This document shows positions 45,813-53,885 of a DNA stretch of 64,000 bases, piece after piece. The translations under genes and the position numbers were made by a program. Under the pieces are notes generated by a model. The model was given only the letters and a program-made list of their open reading frames with translations, was not told the DNA's origin and searched no databases. Position 1 is the first letter of the stretch, and every line of letters begins with the position of its first letter. Source of the stretch: Fuerstiella sp. (GTDB lineage: Bacteria > Planctomycetota > Planctomycetia > Planctomycetales > Planctomycetaceae); assembly GCA_029245955.1 (NCBI GenBank), contig JAQWOH010000038.1:310001-374000 (forward strand), given 5' to 3'.

Positions 45813-46940
45813 ATGCGCACTGTCACGATCACGCTGTCAGCTCTGTTGCTTCTGTGGGCGGTGCATACGCCAGCCTGCGGCGCGAAGGATGTTAAGCGTC
45901 TGGAAATCGGGTCGCCGTGTCCGAAACTGGACCTGCCCGGAGTGGACGGAAGAATCCACAAATTGAACGACTTTGCGACTGCCCGGTTACTGGTGGTGGT
46001 GTTCACATGTAATCACTGCCCGACTGCCCAGGCGTACGAAGAACGCCTCATTAAACTTGAAGCAGACTACCGGTCCAGGGGAGTGCGGCTGATCGCGATC
46101 TCGCCGAATGACCCTAAGTCAGTTCGTCTGGATGAGTTGGGATACACGGACGTGGGAGACACTCTGGAGGATATGAAGTATCACGCGAAACGCGTTGGGT
46201 TTCGGTTTCCTTATCTTTATGACGGAAAAACTCAGCGCGTGTCAACGGCATTTGGCGTGCTGGCCACGCCGCACGTTTTCATTTTTGACCAGCAACGCAG
46301 GCTGCGTTACAACGGCAGGATCGACGACGCCGATATCACGTTGCCGAAATCGCATGACGCACGAAATGCCATTGAAGCAATGCTGGCTGGCCGGCCGGTG
46401 TCGGTTGCCATGACGCGCGTCTTTGGCTGTTCCACCAAGTGGGCGGAAAAACGTGAGTCCGCCAGACAGTCTGTTTTGAAGTGGGACGCCGAGCCGGTCA
46501 GGCTTCAGCAGATCGAATCCGGTCCGCTGCAGGAACTGATCGCAAACAGAACGGGGAAGTATCGGCTGGTCAATTTGTGGTCAATTACCTGCGTGCCGTG
46601 TGTCGCAGAGCAGCCGAAGTTTGTCACGATCAACCGCATGTATCGCAAACGGCATTTTGAACTCATCACGATCGTGACAGACGATGTGTCACGCAGTGAT
46701 CTGGCATTAAAGACGTTGAAATCGAACAAGGTGTCCTGTCGCAACCTGGTGTTCACCGGCGGGGACCGTGATGATCTTGCAGAGATTGTCGACGGTGACT
46801 GGCCGGGGCCGCTGCCGTATACAATTCTGATTGCTCCCGGCGGAAAAATCGTGAAACGCTGGAGTGACGAAATTGACCCCCAGGATGTGAAGACAACGCT
46901 GGCAGATGCACTCGGTCGAACTTACGCCGGTCGCAAGTGA
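45813..46940 (+). CDS. Two-domain thioredoxin/redoxin-like exported protein
   Basis: A 375-residue protein with signal peptide (MRTVTITLSALLLLWAVHTP, then ACGAKD). Two thioredoxin-fold domains follow. The first (residues about 30-185) is redoxin/AhpC-like: GSPCPKLDLPGVDGRIHKLN, VVFTCNHCPTAQAYEERL, a CxxC near residue 66, and FGVLATPHVFIFD with the cis-Pro. The second (about 220-370) has LWSITCVPCVAEQPKF, a CVPC site near 260 as in TlpA/ResA reductases, and LPYTILIAPGG. It probably moves electrons between periplasmic thiols or peroxides. GGAGAAG before the ATG supports the start. Divergent from the esterase gene, about 177 bases away. Confidence 0.82.
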   Translation: MRTVTITLSALLLLWAVHTPACGAKDVKRLEIGSPCPKLDLPGVDGRIHKLNDFATARLLVVVFTCNHCPTAQAYEERLIKLEADYRSRGVRLIAISPNDPKSVRLDELGYTDVGDTLEDMKYHAKRVGFRFPYLYDGKTQRVSTAFGVLATPHVFIFDQQRRLRYNGRIDDADITLPKSHDARNAIEAMLAGRPVSVAMTRVFGCSTKWAEKRESARQSVLKWDAEPVRLQQIESGPLQELIANRTGKYRLVNLWSITCVPCVAEQPKFVTINRMYRKRHFELITIVTDDVSRSDLALKTLKSNKVSCRNLVFTGGDRDDLAEIVDGDWPGPLPYTILIAPGGKIVKRWSDEIDPQDVKTTLADALGRTYAGRK

Positions 46941-46971
46941 CACAGCCTGCGCGTCCGGGACGCCTGAGGCA

Positions 46972-46990
46972 CCGCAGCTCCAGGCTGCGG
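46972..46990. terminator. Hairpin between convergent genes
   Basis: CCGCAGC (46972-46978) and GCTGCGG (46984-46990) form a perfect 7-bp stem with a five-base loop, between the convergent redoxin and sulfatase genes. A smaller GCGTCC/GGACGC repeat lies just before it. No T tract is present, so termination is likely but not certain. Confidence 0.5.
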
Positions 46991-47022
46991 ATGAACAAAC
47001 GAGACCGCCCCGGGGATTCCAA

Positions 47023-48465
47023 TCAAAGCCTGCCGACAGGACGAATGCCGGTTCCTTTCACCTTGTTGTCGCCCAGGTCCTTGCGAATTACGTTGGCCAG
47101 TTCCGTCAGGTGTTCGACGACATCGGGATGGCTGTTCGCAACGTTGGTTGTTTCGCCGATGTCGGTTTCGAGATCAAACAGCTGTTTGCCGATCGTTGCC
47201 TGAGAGTAGGCCGTCGGGATACCGCCGGTTCCCCCCGGTCTGCCCGCCATCGTTCGGTAACCGTGAGGGAAATGCAGTTTCCACCTGCCGCTGCGGACAG
47301 CCTGCAATTGCTTGCCGTAATACATGAAGTAGGCCTCATGCGGCGATGTGGCGTTCTTGCTGTCGGCCATGAGTGGCCAGATGCTCTTTCCGTCGATTTT
47401 GTGATCAGGCAGTTCGGCGTCAATCAGTTCGGCGATCGTTGGCAGGATGTCGATGGTCATAGCGGGTACGCTGCAACTGGTGTCTGCCGGAATGTTTCCG
47501 GGCCACCACATCACGCAGCTTTCACGACAGCCGCCATCGAACATCGTTCCCTTGCCTTCCCGCAGAGGACCGGCACTGCCGCAGTGGTCTCCGTAACTCA
47601 GCCACGGGCCGTTGTCGGCCGTGAAAATGACCAGCGTGTCGTTCTGGAGATCATGTCTGCGGACCGTGTTCAGAACCTGACCAACGGACCAGTCGACTTC
47701 CATCATGACGTCGCCGAACAGTCCCCGTTCGCTTTTGCCTTTGAACTTGTCAGAAACGTAAAGGGGAACGTGCACCATGCTGTGGGGTAAGTACACAAGG
47801 AACGGTTCATCTTTATGGTCGTTGATGAACTGAACTGCTTTTTCGGTGTACTGAGTCGTCAGTTGTTCCTGGTCACTGCCGGTTACCTGTGAGTTGACGG
47901 TCCGGTTGCCTTCTATCAGTGGCAGGTGAGGCCACTTCTTCAGGCGTCCTTCCATCGGTAACTTCAACACACCCGGGTGATACGGCCACATGTCATTGCT
48001 GTATGGCAGTCCGAAGTAGTCGTCGAAGCCGTGCTGCAGGGGCAGAAACTTCTTGTGGTGTCCGAGGTGCCATTTGCCGTAGCATGCCGTTGCGTAGTCT
48101 TTCTGTTTGCAGATTTCCGCGATCGTCACTTCGTCTGCATGGATGCCGATGTTGGATTTCGGCCCAAGTGCTCCGCCAATGCCCACGCGGACGTTGTAAC
48201 ACCCGGTCAGTAAGCCGGCTCGTGATGCAGAACATACGGCTTGAGTCACGTAGAAATCAGTAAAGATTCGTCCCTCTTTCGCCATGCGGTCAAGGTGAGG
48301 AGTCTCGTATCCATCTGCGCCGAACGGACCGATATCAGCGTAGCCCATATCGTCAATAAAGATGATGACGATATTCGGAGGGCGGTCGGCAGCAGCGTAG
48401 AATGGTGCAATAAGCGAAGTTGTGAACAGCAGTGCAAAAGTACGGATCGTTCGTCGAAGTGTCAT
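47023..48465 (-). CDS. Type I sulfatase, Cys-type
   Basis: A 480-residue exported sulfatase. A signal peptide ([20 protein letters not shown]) precedes the core [20 protein letters not shown]. The modified residue is Cys78 in [15 protein letters not shown]: the CxASR variant instead of CxPSR, which maturases accept. [32 protein letters not shown] and [20 protein letters not shown] are family motifs. The last residues ([16 protein letters not shown]) are typical of arylsulfatase A-like members. The ATG at 48465 begins the signal peptide. It lies downstream of the IlvD/Edd gene on the same strand, 154 bases away, and the acetylesterase-sulfatase fusion lies beyond that, suggesting use of a sulfated glycan. 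Confidence 0.9.
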   Translation of the reverse strand: MTLRRTIRTFALLFTTSLIAPFYAAADRPPNIVIIFIDDMGYADIGPFGADGYETPHLDRMAKEGRIFTDFYVTQAVCSASRAGLLTGCYNVRVGIGGALGPKSNIGIHADEVTIAEICKQKDYATACYGKWHLGHHKKFLPLQHGFDDYFGLPYSNDMWPYHPGVLKLPMEGRLKKWPHLPLIEGNRTVNSQVTGSDQEQLTTQYTEKAVQFINDHKDEPFLVYLPHSMVHVPLYVSDKFKGKSERGLFGDVMMEVDWSVGQVLNTVRRHDLQNDTLVIFTADNGPWLSYGDHCGSAGPLREGKGTMFDGGCRESCVMWWPGNIPADTSCSVPAMTIDILPTIAELIDAELPDHKIDGKSIWPLMADSKNATSPHEAYFMYYGKQLQAVRSGRWKLHFPHGYRTMAGRPGGTGGIPTAYSQATIGKQLFDLETDIGETTNVANSHPDVVEHLTELANVIRKDLGDNKVKGTGIRPVGRL

Positions 48466-48618
48466 TTTGTATGGCCAATCGTGGGATCTGTCGATGCGTT
48501 CAGAATCAGACGATACGGTCCGAGCCGGCACCGGGCAAGTGTCGCGGCGTGAGTTGCCGTGGATCGTTGGTTTCAGCGCGTGGGGCACCGCCTTGCGTAT
48601 CGGCTGGCGGACGCGTGA

Positions 48619-50355
48619 TCAGTAGATACCTGGATCAGGATTCTGGCTGCCGTCGGCGTGCAGGAAGCGGAAGTCGCAGCCGATGTTGGCCTGCGTGGTT
48701 TCGTCGAAGTACAGCTTTCCGTACCCGCGGGTGAATCGGTGTTCCGGCTGCTTCCAGTTCGCTTTCCGCGAAGCGAGCTGTTCTTCGGTGATTTCGAGCT
48801 GCAACTGACGCGATTCCACGTTCAGTGAAATGATGTCGCCGTCCTGCACGAAGGCCAGCGGACCTCCGACGAACGATTCCGGAGCGACGTGCAGTACACA
48901 TGCGCCGTAGCTGGTACCGCTCATACGGGCATCGCTGATACGGAGCATGTCACGCACACCCTGTTCCAGCAGGTATTTGGGAATCGGCAGCATGCCCCAT
49001 TCGGGAATGCCGGGAGCACCCAGAGGGCCTGCGTTCTGCAACACGATCACATGATCTTTGGTTATGTTTAATGCTGGATCATCGATACGAGCCTTCATGT
49101 CCGGATAGTTTCTGAAGACGACGGCCGGGCCACGGTGAGTATGCAGCTGCGTTTCTGCTGCGGCCGGTTTGATGACGGCGCCGTTCGGACACAGATTACC
49201 TCGCAGCACCGCCAGACTGTTCTTTTCGCAGATCGGGTTGCTGCGCACGCGAATGACATCGTCATCGTAGACCTGAGCATCCTTGATGGCTTCACCAAGT
49301 GTTGTTCCCGCGACGTTGGGGGCGTCAAGTTTCAGCAGGTCATCGATCTGTGCCAACAGGCCACGCAGTCCACCTGCATCAAAGAAATCGCCCATCACGT
49401 ATCTACCCGCCGGTCGGAGATTCCCGACGACAGGGGTGGTCTGAGAGATCTGGTCGAATCGTTCCAGCGTTAGTGGTATCTGAGCCCGTCCGGCCATGGC
49501 CATCAGATGGACAATCGCGTTTGTGGATCCGCCCATTGCCATCAGGGCCGTGATGGCATTGTCAAACGCGTCTGCTGTCATAATGTCGGTCGGCTTGACG
49601 TTGAACCATGCCAGTTCGACCGCCTGTCGGCCGGTTGCCGATGCCATGCGTGGGTGTGACGAATGGGTGGCCGGCACGGACGCGGCCCCCGGCAGCGTCA
49701 TGCCCATGGTTTCAGAGATGGACGTCATGGTGGACGCGGTCCCCATCGTCATACAGTGGCCAGGTGAGGCGGCAATGTGATCCTCCAGTTCGCACCATGC
49801 TTCACAGCCCAGTCGTCCTGCACCCCGTTCGGCCCAGTACTTCCAGACGTCGCTGCCACTGCCCAGCTGATCACCTCGCCACGACGTCTTGTTCATGGGC
49901 CCGCCTGGCATATAGATCGACGGCACATCTGCACTGATGGCCCCCATCAACAGGGCCGGCGTCGTCTTGTCGCAGCCGCCCATCAGTACGGCAGCGTCGA
50001 TTGGATAGGTGCGCAGGACTTCTTCCGCTTCCATTGCCAGGAAGTTGCGATAGTACATCGACGTTGGCTTCATGAACGTCTCGGACAGGCCCATGACCGG
50101 GACCTCCACGGGAAATCCCCCGGCCTGCCAGATGCCTCGTTTTACGTCTTCCACCCGCTGCTTGAAGTGCGCATGACAGCTGATCAGATCGTTCCACGTG
50201 TTCAGAATACCGATCACGGGTTTGTCCGCGAATTCTTCTGTCCCGAAGCCAGACTGCTTTTGCCGGGAACGGTGGCCGAACGAACGGAGGTCGTCCGGGC
50301 CGAAATATCGATAGCTGCGAAGTTCTTCGGGAGTGCGTTTGGTGCGTGAAAACAT
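48619..50355 (-). CDS. IlvD/Edd family sugar-acid dehydratase (L-arabinonate dehydratase-like)
   Basis: A 578-residue cytoplasmic iron-sulfur dehydratase. The start RSYRYFGPDDLRSFGHRSR is typical of the L-arabinonate/pentonate branch rather than dihydroxy-acid dehydratase of isoleucine-valine synthesis. Fe-S ligands lie in NTWNDLISCHAHF, LMGGCDKTTPALLMGAISAD and SPGHCMTMGTASTMT. The C-terminal part holds DARMSGTSYGACVLHVAPES. The enzyme removes water from a C2-C3 dihydroxy sugar acid to give a 2-keto-3-deoxy acid. The substrate is inferred only from the branch; other pentonates or hexonates are possible. Placement between two sulfatase genes supports sugar catabolism. No amino-acid biosynthesis gene is nearby. 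Confidence 0.85.
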   Translation of the reverse strand: MFSRTKRTPEELRSYRYFGPDDLRSFGHRSRQKQSGFGTEEFADKPVIGILNTWNDLISCHAHFKQRVEDVKRGIWQAGGFPVEVPVMGLSETFMKPTSMYYRNFLAMEAEEVLRTYPIDAAVLMGGCDKTTPALLMGAISADVPSIYMPGGPMNKTSWRGDQLGSGSDVWKYWAERGAGRLGCEAWCELEDHIAASPGHCMTMGTASTMTSISETMGMTLPGAASVPATHSSHPRMASATGRQAVELAWFNVKPTDIMTADAFDNAITALMAMGGSTNAIVHLMAMAGRAQIPLTLERFDQISQTTPVVGNLRPAGRYVMGDFFDAGGLRGLLAQIDDLLKLDAPNVAGTTLGEAIKDAQVYDDDVIRVRSNPICEKNSLAVLRGNLCPNGAVIKPAAAETQLHTHRGPAVVFRNYPDMKARIDDPALNITKDHVIVLQNAGPLGAPGIPEWGMLPIPKYLLEQGVRDMLRISDARMSGTSYGACVLHVAPESFVGGPLAFVQDGDIISLNVESRQLQLEITEEQLASRKANWKQPEHRFTRGYGKLYFDETTQANIGCDFRFLHADGSQNPDPGIY

Positions 50356-50510
50356 TGTCAGGCGTGTATACTCGTGGGCTGGTTTGAGGTTGTAATAAGT
50401 GGAACTACGTTGCGCGACAGCTGAGTTCGGTCGGTTAATACCGGAAACGAACTCGGTATCCGCCAACGCCAGGGGCGCCGCAAAGAATTGCTGACCGGCG
50501 ACAGGTCTTG

Positions 50511-52538
50511 TTACTTCGGTTCAGGAAGTTTCTTTAATACTTCCTCGAGAGTCGTCCTGATGGCCGCGACGTTGTTGGAAATATCGTTGAGAGGATGTTC
50601 TTCTTCCGGGTCGGCGTCCATGTCATAGAATCTACCGTTGGAGTACAGCTTGTGCGTTCGCGTACGGACGAACTGCTGTGATGATCGTGCTTCTGCATAG
50701 GCCCAGCGGCGTGATGACCTGCCGGTGCCAAGGATAGAGGTCGCAAAACTGTGGCCGTTCAGTGATACGTTGCTCGGCAACGCGGCGCCCGTGATTTCTT
50801 GCAGAGTCGGCAGGAAATCGCTGAAGTCCACAAGGTCGTCAACCACCTGGCCGGCGGCAACTCGCCCCGGCCAGTTGGCTATCAGAGGGACTCGTGTTCC
50901 CCAGTCGTTGAGTTTACCCTTGCCCCCTTTCACGCTGACGCCGTTGATGTTCGAAAATACATCCGGCCGGATATACTTTCCTTTCTTGTATCGCAGGTAC
51001 GATGCCCCGGCGGTGCCGTTGTCGGTGGTGAACAGAATCAGAGTGTTGTCCCTTAACTTCAACTGATCGAGTGCGGAAATAAGTCGGCCAACCTGCCGAT
51101 CCATGTCTAGAGCCATTTCTTCGTAGTTCAGCCAGCGGCCATCCGGTCCGTAAGGAACCGGTCTGCCGATATCGTCTGTCACGTCATGACATAGCGCCAT
51201 TGAGTAATAGGCGAAGAACGGTTGTTTACGCTTTTGTTTCATGAAATCGATCAGGAAATCCACGTACAGATCCGGACCGTATTTTCCCCGCGTGTCACTG
51301 CGAACCTGACCATTCTGGTAAATCATCGGTTCGTGGTACCGAGGGCCTTCGTGCCACCCAAACACACTCCATTCCTCAAATCCCATGCGGGCCGGTTGCT
51401 GCAGGTCGTTCTTCATTAACGACAGTTGCCACTTGCCACCGACGGCCGTAGCGTATCCCGCTTTTTGCAGCATCGGGGCAAAGGTGTTCTTCTCTTCCTG
51501 CTTTGGGAAGGAACCCCAAACTGGATTCTTCAGCACTGCGGGGTACCGCCCCGTCATCAGACAGATGCGAGACGGATGGCAGACGGGCATGCTGTAACAA
51601 TGTGTGTAGCGTTGACCGGATTCCGCCAGTGAATCAATGTTCGGTGTCCGATACGACGTGCCGCCATAACACCCCAGTACCTCGCGTCCGACATCATCTG
51701 CCAGGATCAGCAGAATGTTCGGACGGCGGGCGGCTGTCAGATTTCTGTATGCTGCGTAATAGCGATGACCGAGTTCCCGGTAGGAGCGTGAGTCAAAGTG
51801 GATTTTATCACCCTTGTGAGTGAGTCCCACTGCGTTGACAAACGCAGTACCGGCGACCTTTGATGGCAGAGCCTTGTGAGCGGCGTCGACCATTCTCTTT
51901 GATTCGTTCCACGGGCGATCAGGAAATTGCCCCATCTGTCCGGCAATAAAAGGGAGGTCTGAGTCACCGGTCAGAGATCGAAATCGGGCGATCAGGTCAT
52001 GGAGTTGCTCCTCGTAGACTTCCGCGAGCGCCGGCTTTGAGTCCGCTTCACCCTGATGCCACAGGATTCCCCTGATCGTCCCGGATTCGAGGCCTCGCTG
52101 AACTCGCGCAACGGTGTCGTCATACGGTTGCGATTTCGTCTGGCTGTGATACCCGCCAGGTTGCCATGAGGAAATCGGCGATCCACCGACCGCACAGGGA
52201 ATCAGTCCAACCGTCACTCCCGGATTGTCGCGGAGGTAATCCAACGCAAAGGATTTGGCGAGGCCTACGCCGACGGCTTTGGGTTTGTCAAAATGCAGCG
52301 GATCCGCGGCATTTTGCCATTTGCCGCTCTTATTGAGACAAAGAATTTGAGGATGAGTTTTCTGAGCCAGTTCGTCAACGCGTCCACGCCCTGCCATATT
52401 GGACTGGCCGGCCAGCAGGAACAGATGCAGATTCTGTTTGTCGGTCGGGACGACTGGATCGTCAACACCGTGCGCCAAAGGGGACGCCACCGTCACCGCG
52501 GCAAGACAGAAAAACAGAACGAGCGAGCGTGATTTCAT
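50511..52538 (-). CDS. Acetylesterase (SASA/DUF303)-sulfatase fusion
   Basis: A 675-residue exported two-enzyme protein. After a signal peptide (MKSRSLVLFFCLAAVTVASP) comes a SGNH acetylesterase domain of the sialate-O-acetylesterase/DUF303 type (residues about 35-265): LHLFLLAGQSNMAGRGRVDE with the Ser nucleophile, GILWHQGEADS and KIHFDSRSYRELG with the His. From residue 270 a full sulfatase follows: RRPNILLILADDVGREVLGC, then MPVCHPSRICLMTG with Cys320 as formylglycine site, FTTDNGTAGASY and KGKLNDWGTRVPL. One polypeptide could thus remove acetyl and sulfate groups from the same sugar. Both domains look intact. No Shine-Dalgarno is seen before the ATG. Confidence 0.88.
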   Translation of the reverse strand: MKSRSLVLFFCLAAVTVASPLAHGVDDPVVPTDKQNLHLFLLAGQSNMAGRGRVDELAQKTHPQILCLNKSGKWQNAADPLHFDKPKAVGVGLAKSFALDYLRDNPGVTVGLIPCAVGGSPISSWQPGGYHSQTKSQPYDDTVARVQRGLESGTIRGILWHQGEADSKPALAEVYEEQLHDLIARFRSLTGDSDLPFIAGQMGQFPDRPWNESKRMVDAAHKALPSKVAGTAFVNAVGLTHKGDKIHFDSRSYRELGHRYYAAYRNLTAARRPNILLILADDVGREVLGCYGGTSYRTPNIDSLAESGQRYTHCYSMPVCHPSRICLMTGRYPAVLKNPVWGSFPKQEEKNTFAPMLQKAGYATAVGGKWQLSLMKNDLQQPARMGFEEWSVFGWHEGPRYHEPMIYQNGQVRSDTRGKYGPDLYVDFLIDFMKQKRKQPFFAYYSMALCHDVTDDIGRPVPYGPDGRWLNYEEMALDMDRQVGRLISALDQLKLRDNTLILFTTDNGTAGASYLRYKKGKYIRPDVFSNINGVSVKGGKGKLNDWGTRVPLIANWPGRVAAGQVVDDLVDFSDFLPTLQEITGAALPSNVSLNGHSFATSILGTGRSSRRWAYAEARSSQQFVRTRTHKLYSNGRFYDMDADPEEEHPLNDISNNVAAIRTTLEEVLKKLPEPK

Positions 52539-52620
52539 CAGAAGGAATCTTAGTATGTGGTGCCGACGTTTCTATGGTTCCTGATCGTCCGTCGCTGTGG
52601 AACAGAATTCGAACGGGCCC

Positions 52621-53703
52621 TCATTGCACATCCGGCGGACGCGATCCTGTTGCCGGGGAATTTGCCCCGGCAGGTGTGTCGCCAGCGTTCCCCCGCTGCG
52701 GTGTCGCACCGGAATTATTCTGAGTCTCAGCGGCCGGCCCTGTTTCCATGTCAGCGCCTGGAGATTCCGCAGCAGGTGGCTGAGCCGGTGTCTGCACAGG
52801 AGGCGGAGCGACCTGATTCTTGTTTTGGCGTGTTCGGGCTGTGATCATGGCCTCGATATCTCGAAATCGTCCCAGCATGCGTTGCGAGGCAGCATTCTGC
52901 CCTTTGGGCAGTTCGTCGAACATGCGCCGGAAATCGTCGCGTGCCGCGAACAGCAATTCCTGTTTTACATGGTCACGTGCCGAAGCCTGACTTGGATCTG
53001 TCAGTCGTTCGATTATTTCCTGCAGCTTCGCAGTTGTGTCGTCAGTCAGGCGTGACCATTCGTTTGACGCTACACCCCCCGAGTGTGTGGACGTCACCTG
53101 ACTGTGCAGTTCCATCAGCAGGTCCAGGTCCTGCTGGTCCTGCACAAATGTTTCCCGATAGAAGACGAACCAGCCCAGTCCGATCATGACTGCCACAAGC
53201 AGAACGACAATTCCCTGCCACTTCTGCTCAATCCATCCGATCAGACGATACACAGCCCCTTCGTCGTCCCAGTCCTCGTCATCATCATCGTTATAGTCGT
53301 CGTCTTCGTCCCGGTCGTCAGACTCGTCATCGTAGTCGTCGTCATCTTCGTCTTCGTCTTCGTTGTCGAACGGAGAATTCCGAGGAGCGTCATCGTCACG
53401 ACTGCGTTTCCTTCCACGGCGTTTAGGCGGGGCGGATTCAGATTCGTAATCGTCGTCGAAGAGCGATCCACCGCCGCCGCCATCATAGTCGTCTTCGTAA
53501 TCGTCTCCGCCGCCACGTCCGCCCCGGCTGGAGGGGGCTTCCGGAAACAGCTCAGGGAAATCAGTGGCAACGTACCAGTTCTTCCTGTCCTCTGAGACCT
53601 GGTAATGACGGTTGAATCGTCCTCGGCGCAGCAGACCATGAATCTTGTCTGCCGTCAGCGGTCCCTGAGTTCGGCCGCGGTTACGAATCCAATACCTTCC
53701 CAA
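52621..53703 (-). CDS. GYF_2-like protein with acidic linker and one membrane helix
   Basis: A 360-residue protein. The first 55 residues match the GYF_2/DUF4339 type: GRYWIRNRGRTQGPLTADKI, HGLLRRGRFNRHYQVSED, NWYVATDFPELFP. A strongly acidic stretch follows (runs of Asp and Glu, residues about 65-150), then one transmembrane helix (GIVVLLVAVMIGLGWFVFY), a helical domain (KLQEIIERLTDPSQASARDH) and a Pro/Ala/Gly tail. GYF domains bind proline-rich peptides, so the N terminus probably docks a cytoplasmic partner. The start is TTG at 53703, supported by CAGGAG eight bases upstream. The partner and role are unknown. Confidence 0.75.
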   Translation of the reverse strand: MGRYWIRNRGRTQGPLTADKIHGLLRRGRFNRHYQVSEDRKNWYVATDFPELFPEAPSSRGGRGGGDDYEDDYDGGGGGSLFDDDYESESAPPKRRGRKRSRDDDAPRNSPFDNEDEDEDDDDYDDESDDRDEDDDYNDDDDEDWDDEGAVYRLIGWIEQKWQGIVVLLVAVMIGLGWFVFYRETFVQDQQDLDLLMELHSQVTSTHSGGVASNEWSRLTDDTTAKLQEIIERLTDPSQASARDHVKQELLFAARDDFRRMFDELPKGQNAASQRMLGRFRDIEAMITARTRQNKNQVAPPPVQTPAQPPAAESPGADMETGPAAETQNNSGATPQRGNAGDTPAGANSPATGSRPPDVQ

Positions 53704-53763
53704 TGCCCCGGCTCCTGCAGACTGGCGGATTGACGCCGAGTCGTTTTCAAGTCAACGTCGGTA

Positions 53764-53810
53764 TGCGGTCAGATTCGGTATCTTCTGCGGAGATACCGAA
53801 TCTGACCGCA
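53764..53810. terminator. Perfect 20-bp inverted repeat downstream of PhoD-like gene
   Basis: Bases 53764-53783 and 53791-53810 are exact complements with a seven-base loop. It lies about 75 bases after the stop of the second PhoD-like gene and upstream of the GYF gene on the minus strand. The structure is far stronger than most terminators, but no T tract follows on either side. It could end transcription, block exonucleases, or be a mobile palindromic repeat. Confidence 0.6.
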
Positions 53811-53885
53811 CATGTTATCCGACAGCTGTCGTGATGTCCAAACGTAAGGGCACAGTGTTCCCCCATGGACATCCCCGACCCCGTC

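Noticed and set aside
46906-47790. Plus-strand frame of about 290 codons
   Set aside because: Antisense to the sulfatase gene at 47023-48465, which has a signal peptide and active-site motif.
48619-50355. Reading the dehydratase as ilvD of branched-chain amino-acid synthesis
   Set aside because: Its N terminus (RSYRYFGPDDLRSFGHRSR) is typical of the sugar-acid branch and no ilv gene is adjacent, so no ilvD symbol is given.
53270-53480. GTC/ATC/CTC-rich plus-strand tract resembling a simple repeat
   Set aside because: It is the reverse complement of Asp/Glu codons in the acidic stalk of the GYF_2-like protein.
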